From Mucilaginibacter straminoryzae (GTDB lineage: Bacteria > Bacteroidota > Bacteroidia > Sphingobacteriales > Sphingobacteriaceae), in assembly GCF_022953055.1 (NCBI RefSeq), contig NZ_JALJEJ010000004.1, positions 461,855 through 525,854 of the forward strand: a stretch of DNA of 64,000 nucleotides. Reading direction: 5' to 3'. Both the position numbers and the translations under genes were made by a program. Below the pieces are notes generated by a model that made no database searches, was not told the origin of the DNA, and saw nothing but the letters and a program-made list of their open reading frames with translations. Below are positions 54,853-63,917 of this stretch, piece after piece; position 1 is the first letter of the stretch; each line of letters begins with the position of its first letter.

Positions 54853-56169
54853 TTAGCGTTTGTCGCGGATATCACGGCCCATAAAATGGCTTACACAACG
54901 GAAGCCGATGTAGGATTTAGCAGTATCCTGATACTCGTAAGTACGGGTTGAGTTTTGAAGGAAATAACCAATGTCTTTCCATGAACCACCTTTTACTACT
55001 TTACGCTTGGCAGATTCAGGATCTGAAGCCTTCGCATCGTAAGTATAAGTAGGTGCCATATCATGCACAAAGGTAGTCGCAGATTCGTCATAAGCAGATT
55101 CTGTCCATTCTGCTACGTTACCAGCCATGTTATATAAGCCGTAATCGTTAGGGAAGTAAGAACGCACGTTTACAGTATAGGCACCACCGTCGTCGGTATA
55201 GTTACCACGGCCTGGTTTAAAGTTAGCGAGTAAGCAACCTTTCGAGTTTTTAATGTAAGGGCCACCCCATGGGTAATCCGTACCGATCCGCCCGCCACGT
55301 GCTGCATATTCAAATTCAGCTTCGGTTGGTAGCATATAAGGTAAGCGGTGAGGCAGATTATGTGCGTCTTTGTAAGAATCGTTGTAACGGGTACGCCATA
55401 CGGTAAATGCACGTGCCTGGCGCCAGTTAACACCCACTACCGGATAGTTTTTATAAGCGGGGTGAGAGAAATAACCGTTTACCATCGGCTCATTGGCCGC
55501 GTAAGAAAAGTCTGTTAACCATACCAGGGTGTCCGGATAAACGTTTACCGTATCGCGCAGGATAAAATCAGAACGTTTTCTGTTCTTTTCATTATGGTGA
55601 TCAGCCGCTTCGCGCATCTGAACTAATGCATAATTGTATTTCAACAGGCGTACATCGATCTCATTACGATCGAAAATACGATCATCTCCCTGGTAATACA
55701 TACCGCTCAGCTTTTGCTGGTTCGGGTTAGATTTACCTTTACCCCTGGCCCATACCGGGTGGGTGCGAACATAATTCCAATCAATAGTTTTTTTACCGTT
55801 AGAATTGGTAGTAGCGGCACCCTTAGTTTTTACGTAATATTTATCATCACCCAGGTAATTGGTAATGGCAATTGAATCGCGAACCCAGTTTACAAATTGC
55901 TTGTACTGGCTATTGCTCAGCTCGGTTTGATCCATAAAAAACGGAGGGATTGTTACCTGTTTGTTTTGAGCGATCTGAGAAAAAGTAACATCCTGGTCAG
56001 TCTGGCCCATCAGGAAAGAACCTGCAGGTATGTAAACCATACCATAGGGCACTTCCGCTCTGAAAGACCGCTGCGGGACGCCCACAACTTCTCCCCTGTC
56101 TCCTCCACGGCCACAACTGCTAAGAATTCCAATGCCCAGTAAGGAAAATAAATAGTATACTTTTTTCAT
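54853..56169 (-). CDS. gldK: Type IX secretion lipoprotein GldK/PorK
   Basis: 438 residues from the ATG at 56169 (an in-frame TTG lies two codons before). Lipobox SLLGIGILSSC. FGE-sulfatase/formylglycine-enzyme-like fold: YIPAGSFLMGQTDQDV, FFMDQTELSNSQYKQFVNW, TEAEFEYAARGG, GNVAEWTES, KGGSWKDIGYF, GFRCV. It forms the outer-membrane-anchored ring with GldN. First gene of gldKLMN. Confidence 0.96.
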   Translation of the reverse strand: MKKVYYLFSLLGIGILSSCGRGGDRGEVVGVPQRSFRAEVPYGMVYIPAGSFLMGQTDQDVTFSQIAQNKQVTIPPFFMDQTELSNSQYKQFVNWVRDSIAITNYLGDDKYYVKTKGAATTNSNGKKTIDWNYVRTHPVWARGKGKSNPNQQKLSGMYYQGDDRIFDRNEIDVRLLKYNYALVQMREAADHHNEKNRKRSDFILRDTVNVYPDTLVWLTDFSYAANEPMVNGYFSHPAYKNYPVVGVNWRQARAFTVWRTRYNDSYKDAHNLPHRLPYMLPTEAEFEYAARGGRIGTDYPWGGPYIKNSKGCLLANFKPGRGNYTDDGGAYTVNVRSYFPNDYGLYNMAGNVAEWTESAYDESATTFVHDMAPTYTYDAKASDPESAKRKVVKGGSWKDIGYFLQNSTRTYEYQDTAKSYIGFRCVSHFMGRDIRDKR

Positions 56170-56407
56170 CGTCAATTATCGGTGTATAAATTACTTCTGA
56201 CCTTATTTTCTATATGATAATTTCGGTAACCAAAATACAAAAAGTTTTTGAGTTTAATCATTCGGCATTTAGACCCCAAATACAGGGGTGTTTTGACGAG
56301 CAACTCACCCGCCATAACAACTAAAAATGAATAATTGATTTACTTTAGTTCAAAAACTTTCAACTTTTACGCTTATCACCGCTAAAAGTTACTTAAAAAG
56401 TAAAAAA

Positions 56408-57166
56408 TTACTTATTAACCTGCTTTACATACTGCTCAATGGCCATTGTCATGGAAGGTGCGCTGGGAGTAGGTGCGGGGATATCTATGATCAGCCCGGC
56501 ATCAAGAACGGCCTTGTGGGTGGTGGCGCCAAATGCGGCGATTCGGGTGTTATTCTGCTTAAAATCGGGGAAGTTCTTATAAAGCGATTGAATACTGGAA
56601 GGGCTGAAAAAAGCAATAATATCGTAAAATACCTCTGCCAGATCAGACAGATCACTGCATACCGTACGGAAAAGAACCGCAGGAGTGAAGTTGTAACCGT
56701 TGTCTAACAGGAATTTCTGGGTCTCTTCGGCAGCAACATCAGAGCAAGGATAAAGAAATTTCTCGCCGGAGTGCTTTTTCAAAACCTCGGCCAGGTCTGC
56801 TGCTGTCTGTTTCCCGAAAAAGATCTTACGCTTACGGTATTGGATATATTTCTGAAGATACAGGGCAATAGTTTCAGACAAACAGAAATATTTCATATCA
56901 ACAGGCACTTCAAACCGCATCTCTTCGCAAATGCGGAAAAAATGATCAGCAGAGTTCCTGCTGGTAAAGATCACGGCAGTAAAATCTGCCAGATTGATCT
57001 TCTCTTTTCTAAAATCCTTCGCAGGTACCCCCTCCACATGGATAAAGGATCTGAAATCGATTTTCAAACCGTACTTTTTAGCAAGCTCGGTATAGGGATT
57101 CTTATCGTTCTCAGGTTTGGGCAAAGTAACCAATATACTTTTTACCCGTTTCTTTCTGTCTTCCAA
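56408..57166 (-). CDS. hemD: Uroporphyrinogen-III synthase
   Basis: 252 residues. Closes and isomerises hydroxymethylbilane to uroporphyrinogen III (haem synthesis). The start is a TTG at 57166: no ATG exists in frame before residue ~80, and a stop codon lies upstream. Typical features: KSILVTLPKPENDKNPY, AVIFTSRNSADHFF, FLYPCSDVAAEE and FFSPSSIQSLYKNFP, with C-terminal FGATTHKAV. It lies 15 bases downstream of the DUF4271 gene. Confidence 0.9.
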   Translation of the reverse strand: MEDRKKRVKSILVTLPKPENDKNPYTELAKKYGLKIDFRSFIHVEGVPAKDFRKEKINLADFTAVIFTSRNSADHFFRICEEMRFEVPVDMKYFCLSETIALYLQKYIQYRKRKIFFGKQTAADLAEVLKKHSGEKFLYPCSDVAAEETQKFLLDNGYNFTPAVLFRTVCSDLSDLAEVFYDIIAFFSPSSIQSLYKNFPDFKQNNTRIAAFGATTHKAVLDAGLIIDIPAPTPSAPSMTMAIEQYVKQVNK

Positions 57167-57181
57167 TGTCGTCTTACTACC

Positions 57182-58162
57182 TTAAGTCCTAATATTAAGT
57201 GCCTTAATCAATATTAAAATGGGGCAAATTTCGAGGGCACAAAGATAGATAATTAAATAAAATTTCGGAAACCGAAAGTTCGAAATAATATTTAAGCTGC
57301 TCCTGAGGTATTGCCAGATGAAAATAACTACCACCAGCCCGAGCGCCGTAAATAGCAGATATGGAATGTATTGCGCTGCTAAAAGACTAAAACAGACCGT
57401 CACCGGAAGAAATACAAAAGCAATGTTGAAATAGGTAAGATACAACACGGTAATGTATTCGCTCACAATCTTACCTACATCGAAAATAAAACCAATAAAT
57501 CTTAATAACAGTAATTTTACTGCAAATACGATAATAATAAGTACCGATAGCGATATAAATAACTGGGCGCCGCTGATGCTATAGAAAATTTCATAATAGG
57601 ATGTAACCTGGTACAAAAACAATCCGAAGGTTAAGCCGAAAAGCAGAAACAGCCCCACAAAAGACCAGGATGCGAGCAAGCTATCCTCTTTACTTACCTG
57701 CGATAGAATCCGTTTACTGTAAAAAGACATCATAACATTCAGGATATCTTTACTTGCGGCACGGTTTAGCAATGCAGAATAGATCACTAATCCGAATATG
57801 ATGATGATGATCCAGGGGTCGCGCGTGGGGCGGTAATGGCCTGCGCTTTTTTTGCTCCGCTTGGATTCGGGCATGCTCAGGAAGCCGTAATCTTTGTATG
57901 TCTGCGTTTGCAGCATCAGTTCGTAGAATTTATCGGGCCGCAGGCTATCTGGCTTATTGAAGTACTGCATGGCTACCGAGTCGCCCAGGCGCTTCATACG
58001 CAGCTGCTCTGCGCGGGCAACAGAATCCAGCAATAGCTGCGCGGCGCTGCGGATTACCGGCCTGTGGTAAACCGTATCCGGAGGCGGGGTTAGGGCAGAA
58101 TCCTGTGCAAAGCCCTTCAGGCCTAAAACAATCAACAGGAACGTCCAACAAAATACGCGCAT
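57182..58162 (-). CDS. DUF4271 membrane protein
   Basis: 326 residues: signal peptide (~18), a polar periplasmic part of about 90 residues (many Arg/Asp), then about six to seven membrane helices (from ~115 to the end). It matches the layout of DUF4271 proteins, typical of Bacteroidota and often next to hemD. Function unknown. It shares a transcript with hemD, 15 bases apart. Confidence 0.85.
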   Translation of the reverse strand: MRVFCWTFLLIVLGLKGFAQDSALTPPPDTVYHRPVIRSAAQLLLDSVARAEQLRMKRLGDSVAMQYFNKPDSLRPDKFYELMLQTQTYKDYGFLSMPESKRSKKSAGHYRPTRDPWIIIIIFGLVIYSALLNRAASKDILNVMMSFYSKRILSQVSKEDSLLASWSFVGLFLLFGLTFGLFLYQVTSYYEIFYSISGAQLFISLSVLIIIVFAVKLLLLRFIGFIFDVGKIVSEYITVLYLTYFNIAFVFLPVTVCFSLLAAQYIPYLLFTALGLVVVIFIWQYLRSSLNIISNFRFPKFYLIIYLCALEICPILILIKALNIRT

Positions 58163-58294
58163 AGTAATTTACGCCGCAAAGTTAAAATGATTTATCGGTT
58201 TCATAGCCGGTACTAACGCCGGTAATACAAAAAGCGTAAAATTTAACGTGATCTAAGTTGTTGATCTTTCCGGTAGCAGGTATAAGTTTTAAAG

Positions 58295-59191
58295 CTACAT
58301 TAACAACACTTTCCACGCATCCATTACGCGGCCGTTATCTAACAAATCCCTGGCTTTTAAATGTAAGCGTAGCATGCGGGTCTGACCGTTTTTAGCAGCA
58401 CCGAGCAGTTCCTTCATTTCATCGGTTTGGCTAAAGGCCACTACCTCTTCACTGGAAGGAAGCGTCTTTACCAGCCCCAATACCCCTAAATTATTCCCGG
58501 TTAATACGTTAGAGTTTTTCACCTCTTCAGGAAAGGCATCTATGCCGATACCCATCCCCGCATAATCTGCCGGCTTGGTAATTTTAAATAAGTTATCCCC
58601 GGTTATCCTGCAATACCAGTCACCACCTAAGCGGGCAACCAGATCTATTTTTAAAGGATCTATTTTACCGTTGGCATCTAAGATATCTTCATTAATATGC
58701 AACTTTTTTACCTCTGCGATAACCAAATTACCCGCTCCACCGCTTTTCCCTAATGATATTACATCATTCACTACGCACTCCAATTGAACGGTAGATTCCG
58801 CTACCCTTGGAGGTTTGACGGTCTCCGAAGCCAATTGGGTAAACCCTGCTTTCGAAAACTCATTTACCCCTTTTGGGTAATCCATACTGGTTAAATAGGT
58901 TTGTTGAACCATATCATAGTTCACAATATTGATCACACATTCAGGTATTTCCAACACGTTCTCGAGCGTGTGCTTGGTGGTATTATCACGCGCCCTGCTT
59001 GTTGGCGAAAAAACGCATATCGGCGGGTTTACACTAAACATGTTAAAGAAGCTAAACGGGCTTAAATTAACCTGGCCGTTTTTATCAACAGTGGATGCAA
59101 AACAGATTGGCCGGGGAGCAATAGCGTAGTGCAAATAACTTTGCATTTCGGCAGATGTTAGTGATGACGCATCTATACTTTTTAACCTCAT
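58295..59191 (-). CDS. Flavin reductase-like FMN-binding protein
   Basis: 298 residues. The N-terminal ~190 residues form an FMN-binding split barrel (flavin reductase family): APRPICFASTVDKNGQVNLSPFSFFNMFSVNPP region (FSFFNMFSVNPP), TKHTLENVLEIPECVINI, FSKAGFT, ESTVQLECVV. The remaining ~100 residues (RLHLKARDLLDNGRVMDAWKVLLM) are helical and extra to the domain. Substrate unknown; cytoplasmic. It is divergent from hemW. Confidence 0.85.
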   Translation of the reverse strand: MRLKSIDASSLTSAEMQSYLHYAIAPRPICFASTVDKNGQVNLSPFSFFNMFSVNPPICVFSPTSRARDNTTKHTLENVLEIPECVINIVNYDMVQQTYLTSMDYPKGVNEFSKAGFTQLASETVKPPRVAESTVQLECVVNDVISLGKSGGAGNLVIAEVKKLHINEDILDANGKIDPLKIDLVARLGGDWYCRITGDNLFKITKPADYAGMGIGIDAFPEEVKNSNVLTGNNLGVLGLVKTLPSSEEVVAFSQTDEMKELLGAAKNGQTRMLRLHLKARDLLDNGRVMDAWKVLLM

Positions 59192-59414
59192 TGGTTTTTG
59201 CTCAATTAAGTTCAGGATAAATAAAGTTTACAACAGGGAGCAAAAGGTATAGCAACTACATCGGCCACAATTTCGCCCAAACACCTACTACCCTATTCTA
59301 AGCAATAAACCTACAGAAATTTTGGGCTTTTATATCCATCGCGTTACCACAGGATTTATCTTCAATAATGTTTACTACACACGCTGCAACGACACGACGC
59401 AAGAAACATTTCCC

Positions 59415-59422
59415 TACCTTTG
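59415..59422 (+). promoter_or_regulatory. -7 box immediately upstream of hemW
   Basis: TACCTTTG ends six bases before the ATG at 59429. It overlaps the alternative ATG at 59420, so only the later start fits. The mRNA would have almost no leader. Confidence 0.5.
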
Positions 59423-59428
59423 CCACCC

Positions 59429-60550
59429 ATGGCCGGTATTTATATACATGTTCCGTTTTGCAAGCAGGCTTGCTATTACTGCGATTTCCATTTCAGCACC
59501 TCTTTAAAATATAAGCAGGAAATGCTGGAAGCTATCCGCCAGGAGATTGCGCTGCAAAAAGATTACCTGGGCCAGGAAAACATCAACACGATTTATTTTG
59601 GCGGCGGAACGCCTTCCCTGCTAACCGCACAAGAGATCAACACCATGACGGAACAAATAGCGCAACACTTCCACATAGCTGCAGATGTAGAATTTACACT
59701 GGAAACCAATCCTGACGACCTGACCGCCGATAAGGTAAAAGACCTGCGATCTACCGCCGTGAACCGTTTTAGCATTGGCATCCAGTCTTTTTTCGACGAA
59801 GACCTGAAATGGATGAACCGTGCGCATAATGCCGGTGAAGCAGAATCGTCAGTAAAACGCGCGCAGGATGCCGGTTTTGAGAATATTACCATCGACCTGA
59901 TTTTCGGTTATCCCCTGCTTAGCGATGCCAAATGGAAACAAAATATCCAAACAGCATTAGATCTGGATGTTCCGCATATCTCTGCTTATGGCATGACTGT
60001 AGAACCCAGAACAGCGCTTGCGGCATTTATCCGGAAAAAGAAATCACCACCATTGAACGACCACCAAAGCGCCGAACAGTTTTTATACCTTTCAGACACC
60101 TTGCAGGCAGCCGGTTACGAGCATTATGAAATATCTAATTACGCCCAGCCAGACCATTACTCGCGCCATAACACCAACTATTGGAAGGGCGTAAAATATT
60201 TAGGATTAGGCCCTTCTGCACACTCCTTTAACGGTGAAGCCCGCCAATGGAACGTAGCTAATAATGCGAAATATATCGAGGCTATTTTACAAAACCGTAT
60301 CCCTGCCGAAACTGAAATATTAACGGAAACGGACCGCCTGAATGAATATGTCATGACCTCGCTCCGTACCATGTGGGGACTGGATTTATCTACGCTTGAA
60401 GGTATCGCAGCAGGGGCATCCACCGACCTGATCAAGACATCGGAACCCTTTTTAGAAAAAGGCTGGCTGATACGCGAAGAAGGGATTTTCCGCCTGACAC
60501 GAGAAGGCAAGTTATATGCAGACCATATTGCTTCTGAATTATTTTTCTAG
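59429..60550 (+). CDS. hemW: HemW-like radical SAM haem chaperone
   Basis: 373 residues from 59429 (MAGIYIHVPFCKQACYYC). Radical-SAM CxxxCxxC motif at residues 10-17 of the protein, NTIYFGGGTPSLL next, then ETNPDDLT and the HemW-type C-terminal domain with YEHYEISNYAQP and GLGPSAHSF. It lacks the extra N-terminal region of HemN, so HemW is preferred to coproporphyrinogen dehydrogenase. HemW inserts haem into respiratory proteins. Confidence 0.93.
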   Translation: MAGIYIHVPFCKQACYYCDFHFSTSLKYKQEMLEAIRQEIALQKDYLGQENINTIYFGGGTPSLLTAQEINTMTEQIAQHFHIAADVEFTLETNPDDLTADKVKDLRSTAVNRFSIGIQSFFDEDLKWMNRAHNAGEAESSVKRAQDAGFENITIDLIFGYPLLSDAKWKQNIQTALDLDVPHISAYGMTVEPRTALAAFIRKKKSPPLNDHQSAEQFLYLSDTLQAAGYEHYEISNYAQPDHYSRHNTNYWKGVKYLGLGPSAHSFNGEARQWNVANNAKYIEAILQNRIPAETEILTETDRLNEYVMTSLRTMWGLDLSTLEGIAAGASTDLIKTSEPFLEKGWLIREEGIFRLTREGKLYADHIASELFF

Positions 60551-60692
60551 GCCCGACTTCTTTTTCAGAAGGTCAAAACCCTAGATATACGAGCCTTTTT
60601 CCGCATCGGATTTTAAATAAAAATTTAATTTTTTTTGAAATCCAGCCATAAATCCGCGCCGTAAATGGGGATAAATAAGTCGATCACAAACA

Positions 60693-61244
60693 ATGAAAAA
60701 ACTATTTATCATGGCCTTTGCAGTAGTAGCTACTGCCCTTGCGCCAAACGCATTTGCACAAAAAACAAAGATGGTAGGCGGTGCGCCGATGTATCCTACA
60801 AAAGACATTGTAGATAATGCCGTTAACTCTAAAGACCACACCACCCTGGTTGCCGCGGTTAAAGCAGCGGGCTTGGTTGAAACTTTAAAAGGCGACGGCC
60901 CCTTCACAGTATTTGCACCTACCAACGAAGCCTTTAACAAACTACCCGAAGGTACTGTAGCCACCCTTTTAAAACCAGAGAACAAAGCTACCCTAACCAA
61001 AGTGTTGACTTACCACGTGGTAGCAGGCCGTTTAAGCGCTGCCGACCTGATGGCAAAAGTAAAAGAAGGTAAAGGTAAAACCGAACTGACTACCGTATCG
61101 GGCGGTAAACTTTGGGTGATGCAACAAGGTAAAAAGTTGTACCTGGTTGATGAAAAAGGCGGTAAATCATGGGTGACCATCGCAGACGTGTTCCAGAAGA
61201 ACGGCGTGATACATGTGGTGAACACCGTTTTGATGCCTAAATAA
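60693..61244 (+). CDS. Fasciclin (FAS1) domain protein
   Basis: 183 residues with a signal peptide (about 23). A single FAS1 domain follows a short linker: [34 protein letters not shown] (H1 motif), [15 protein letters not shown] (YH motif), and [11 protein letters not shown] (H2). Probably an exported adhesion- or surface-associated protein. A strong terminator follows. Monocistronic. Confidence 0.93.
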   Translation: MKKLFIMAFAVVATALAPNAFAQKTKMVGGAPMYPTKDIVDNAVNSKDHTTLVAAVKAAGLVETLKGDGPFTVFAPTNEAFNKLPEGTVATLLKPENKATLTKVLTYHVVAGRLSAADLMAKVKEGKGKTELTTVSGGKLWVMQQGKKLYLVDEKGGKSWVTIADVFQKNGVIHVVNTVLMPK

Positions 61245-61273
61245 GCAAATAGCGATCAAGTACATATCTAGTG

Positions 61274-61305
61274 AAAGCCCGGTTGCATCAGCGCCGGGCT
61301 TTTTG
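61274..61305 (+). terminator. Terminator after the fasciclin gene
   Basis: AAAGCCCGG (61274-61282) pairs with CCGGGCTTT (61294-61302), with TTTT at its end. 30 bases after the stop codon. Confidence 0.9.
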
Positions 61306-61356
61306 TTATTTGTGCGTAATAAAAAATATGTATACCGCCCTTGTTTCGATTTTAGC

Positions 61357-61364
61357 TACATTTG
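61357..61364 (+). promoter_or_regulatory. -7 box before the cupin-like gene
   Basis: TACATTTG ends 20 bases before the ATG at 61385. The TTG found upstream (61341-61343) is 13 bases away, short of the usual 19-21. Confidence 0.45.
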
Positions 61365-61384
61365 CGTGTTAATTTTTTGTGAAC

Positions 61385-62266
61385 ATGGGTTTGATTTTAT
61401 CACCGATAGATCGGGTTGATCACATCAGCAAGGAAGATTTTATTAACAATTACCTAATCCCGCGTAAGCCATTGGTGATCAGAAAAGCAACTGAAACCTG
61501 GCCGGCTTTACAGAAATGGACCTTCGAGTATTTGAAGGAGGTAGTTGGCAACCAGGTGGTGCCGTTGTACGACAGCTCAAAGGCCGACCCTTCCAAACCG
61601 ATTAACGCTTCTGCTGCTGAAATGAAATTTGGCGACTACATCGACCTGATTCAAAAAGAGCCGACCGATCTCCGCATTTTCTTTTTTGATCCTATAAAGC
61701 ACGCTTCGCAGCTACTGGATGATTACCGCGCGCCAAAAGACCTGATGGGCGGTTTTCTGGATAAATATCCAAGCATGTTCTTCGGCGGTGCGGGTTCTGT
61801 AACCTTTCTGCATTACGATATAGACCTTGCCCATATTTTCCATACACATTTTAACGGCCGCAAACATATCATCCTGTTCGATTATAAATGGCGCGACCGC
61901 TTGTATTGCATTCCTTTTGCTACTTACGCCCTTGAGGATTACGACATTGAAAATCCCGACTTCAGCAAGTTCCCTGCCTTAGACGGCATTGAAGGCCAGG
62001 AAACCATCCTTGAACATGGCGACACCTTATTTATGCCTACCGGCTACTGGCACTGGATGAAATACCTCGATGGGTCTTTCTCTATCTCGCTGCGCGCCTG
62101 GGATAAATCATGGGCAGTAAAAGCAAAGAGCCTTTACAACCTGACCATTCAGCGTAAGCTGGACAGCTATATGAAAAAGAAATTTAAAAAGCGGTACATG
62201 GACTGGAAAGAAGAACTGGCCATTAAACGCGCTAATAAAGCGTTAGCCCAGGGAGAACCGAAGTAA
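61385..62266 (+). CDS. Cupin-8/JmjC-like putative dioxygenase
   Basis: 293 residues from the ATG at 61385; a GTG two codons before is also possible. Cupin-like domain of the JmjC/cupin_8 type. Iron ligands: His and Asp in FLHYDIDLAHIFH (~140) and the second His in TGYWHWMKYLD (~222). HFNGRKHIILFDY is the 2-oxoglutarate-binding region. It is a predicted Fe(II)/2-oxoglutarate hydroxylase, substrate unknown. C-terminal ~50 residues are basic helix. Confidence 0.88.
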   Translation: MGLILSPIDRVDHISKEDFINNYLIPRKPLVIRKATETWPALQKWTFEYLKEVVGNQVVPLYDSSKADPSKPINASAAEMKFGDYIDLIQKEPTDLRIFFFDPIKHASQLLDDYRAPKDLMGGFLDKYPSMFFGGAGSVTFLHYDIDLAHIFHTHFNGRKHIILFDYKWRDRLYCIPFATYALEDYDIENPDFSKFPALDGIEGQETILEHGDTLFMPTGYWHWMKYLDGSFSISLRAWDKSWAVKAKSLYNLTIQRKLDSYMKKKFKKRYMDWKEELAIKRANKALAQGEPK

Positions 62267-62268
62267 CG

Positions 62269-62304
62269 GCCCCTCCTATATCCTCCCCAGAAGGGAGGAC
62301 TTTA
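62269..62304. repeat. CCCTCC palindromic repeat, third copy
   Basis: GGCCCCTCCTATATCCTCCC followed by a hairpin, TCCTCCC-CAGAA-GGGAGGA (62281-62299), then CTTTAA. Same family as 16929-16963. Confidence 0.55.
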
Positions 62305-62315
62305 ATTATTTGTAG

Positions 62316-62344
62316 AGACGCGAAACTTCGCGTCTTTTTCTTTT
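62316..62344 (+). terminator. Terminator after the cupin gene
   Basis: AGACGCGA (62316-62323) pairs with TCGCGTCT (62328-62335), followed by TTTTCTTTTT. 50 bases after the stop. Confidence 0.8.
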
Positions 62345-62364
62345 TAAAATTCTACCAGGGTAAA

Positions 62365-62402
62365 TTCTAAAATCCGAATTCGAAAATCCGAACTCCGAAT
62401 TA
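62365..62402. repeat. AATCCGAATTCGAAAATCCGAA repeat, copy 3
   Basis: AT-rich run of AATCCGAA/TTCGAA words reaching the stop codon of the NTF2-like gene. Related to the repeats at 36985-37025 and 41844-41926. Confidence 0.55.
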
Positions 62403-62816
62403 GGAGGTGTGATCCACCACGATCTTCCACTCCCCGTTTATTTTGCGGAACAATAGGGTAAAATAACCGCCCGGCTGATCCTTTTCGCGTTTAAGCTTCC
62501 ATCCACCCAAAACAAAAGCATTGGTTTTATCCAGCAGCTTTACCTGAAGAATATTGAAGCTCAGCTCGCCCATGGCCGATTTATCCGGATAATGCTTTTT
62601 ATAATTATCAGCAGTAGTTTGCCAGCCGTACTTCGGTCCGCCAGAGCCGATAAACATCAGCGAATCTGATTTCCAGTAACCCTTCATAAACTCATCGATA
62701 TTGCCCTTATTCCATGCCTGTTGCTGGGTGTGCAATACTTTCAAGATCTGTTCACGGTCCTGCCCAAAGGCAATTGAACTGATCAGCAGCAGAAATGGTA
62801 AAATAAATTTCTTCAT
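62400..62816 (-). CDS. Exported NTF2/SnoaL-like (DUF4440-type) protein
   Basis: 138 residues from the ATG at 62816 (signal peptide MKKFILPFLLLISSIAFGQ). The mature part is an alpha+beta cone fold: VLHTQQQAWNKGNIDEFMKGYW, WQTTADNYKKHYP, YFTLLFRKINGEWKIVVDHTS (given as WKIVVDHTS end). Small ketosteroid-isomerase-like proteins have varied functions; the ligand is not known. Located between cupin and PfkB genes. Confidence 0.85.
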   Translation of the reverse strand: MKKFILPFLLLISSIAFGQDREQILKVLHTQQQAWNKGNIDEFMKGYWKSDSLMFIGSGGPKYGWQTTADNYKKHYPDKSAMGELSFNILQVKLLDKTNAFVLGGWKLKREKDQPGGYFTLLFRKINGEWKIVVDHTS

Positions 62817-62886
62817 AAGACCTAAAATAAACATTTTCACATCCAAAAAGCTTCTAACTTTAACTTTCAGCTTTTATCGATACAAT

Positions 62887-63750
62887 ATGAAACCAGTTTT
62901 ATGCTTTGGCGAAGTTTTATGGGATGCGTTCGGGGAAACAAAAAAAGCGGGCGGCGCCCCGATGAACGTTGCCTGGCACCTGAAACAACAGGGTGCAGCA
63001 GTTAGCTTCGCCAGCAGTGTCGGCCGCGATGCCTCTGGTGATGAGCTGGCAGATTTTTTAGAACAAAGCGGATTATATTCAGACCTGGTACAACAGGACG
63101 ATACTTTGCCTACCTGCGAAGTTACCGTTCAGTTAGATGAGCACGGCCATGCTACCTACATAATCCCACAACCGGTTTCATGGGATAATATCCGTGTGAC
63201 AGACACTTTGCTCAATGCCGCCAGAAATGCTTCGGCTATTATTTTCGGCAGCCTGGCTTGCCGTGGCACCCAAACCCGCGATACGCTGCATGAACTGCTG
63301 TCTGAAAGCAATACGCTGACTGTATTTGATGTCAACCTTCGGGCACCCCATTACGACCGTGATACGATCCATACCCTGGCGGCGCGTGCGCATGTGGTGA
63401 AAATGAATGAAGACGAGGCGGAACTGCTAATTGGTAAGGGTGGTGACCTGAAGCAAAAGATTGAAGAATTTCATGGCACTTATCATAGCCAAACCATATG
63501 CGTTACCCGCGGCGATAAAGGTGCCATATTATGGCACGACGGTAAGTTTTACGAACACGATGGCTACCCGGCGCATGTGGTGGATACCGTAGGTGCGGGC
63601 GACTCTTTCCTGGCCACGCTGGTTGCAGGTTTACTGAATAACGAATCGCCGGATACTATTCTGAACCGGGCTTGCAGGGTAGGCGCTTACGTAGCCGGAC
63701 AACGCGGCGCAAATCCTTCCTATAACATTGCAGAAGTAGAGGCGCTGTAG
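62887..63750 (+). CDS. PfkB-family sugar kinase (fructokinase-like)
   Basis: 287 residues from the ATG at 62887 (MKPVLCFGEVLWD); the open frame upstream is the antisense of the NTF2-like gene. PfkB signature: KKAGGAPMNVAWHLKQQGA (first motif) and DTVGAGDSFLATLVAGLL (second motif, catalytic Asp in GAGD). It phosphorylates a sugar, probably fructose or a related carbohydrate, with ATP. The best fit is fructokinase, judged on GEVLWD and GG-P-NVAWHL. Substrate is not certain. Confidence 0.9.
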   Translation: MKPVLCFGEVLWDAFGETKKAGGAPMNVAWHLKQQGAAVSFASSVGRDASGDELADFLEQSGLYSDLVQQDDTLPTCEVTVQLDEHGHATYIIPQPVSWDNIRVTDTLLNAARNASAIIFGSLACRGTQTRDTLHELLSESNTLTVFDVNLRAPHYDRDTIHTLAARAHVVKMNEDEAELLIGKGGDLKQKIEEFHGTYHSQTICVTRGDKGAILWHDGKFYEHDGYPAHVVDTVGAGDSFLATLVAGLLNNESPDTILNRACRVGAYVAGQRGANPSYNIAEVEAL

Positions 63751-63751
63751 A

Positions 63752-63790
63752 ACTAAGAACCGAGAATCAAGAGTCAAGAGCCAAGAATCA
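63752..63790. repeat. Tandem AAGAATCAAGAGTCAAGAGCC-type repeat
   Basis: About six degenerate copies of a six- to seven-base GA(G/A)TCAA unit directly after the PfkB stop. Non-coding; similar short tandems are common in Sphingobacteriaceae intergenic regions, as I recall. Confidence 0.5.
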
Positions 63791-63879
63791 GGAAAGCAAA
63801 CCTTTATTACCTTGCGCCTTGTTTGTATTGTCGCCACATGGTTTTTGTAAGTTCATAAAGATGTTGGTGATACTTGCGA

Positions 63880-63917
63880 AGCCGTCTCATAAGTCAATTA
63901 TGAGGCGGTTTTTTTAT
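63880..63917 (+). terminator. Terminator near the window end
   Basis: AGCCGTCTCATA (63880-63891) pairs with TATGAGGCGGTT (63899-63910) allowing two G-T pairs, followed by TTTTTT. It is 130 bases after the PfkB stop and could serve that gene or an unseen small RNA. No ORF is seen from 63751 to 64000. Confidence 0.75.

Noticed and set aside
56176..56407. Promoter of gldKLMN
   Set aside because: No TAnnTTTG-type box was found on the minus strand in this gap, so no promoter is called.
62701..62886. Upstream extension of the PfkB kinase frame (62 codons)
   Set aside because: It is antisense to the NTF2-like gene's signal peptide region; the PfkB N-terminal motif starts cleanly at the ATG at 62887.
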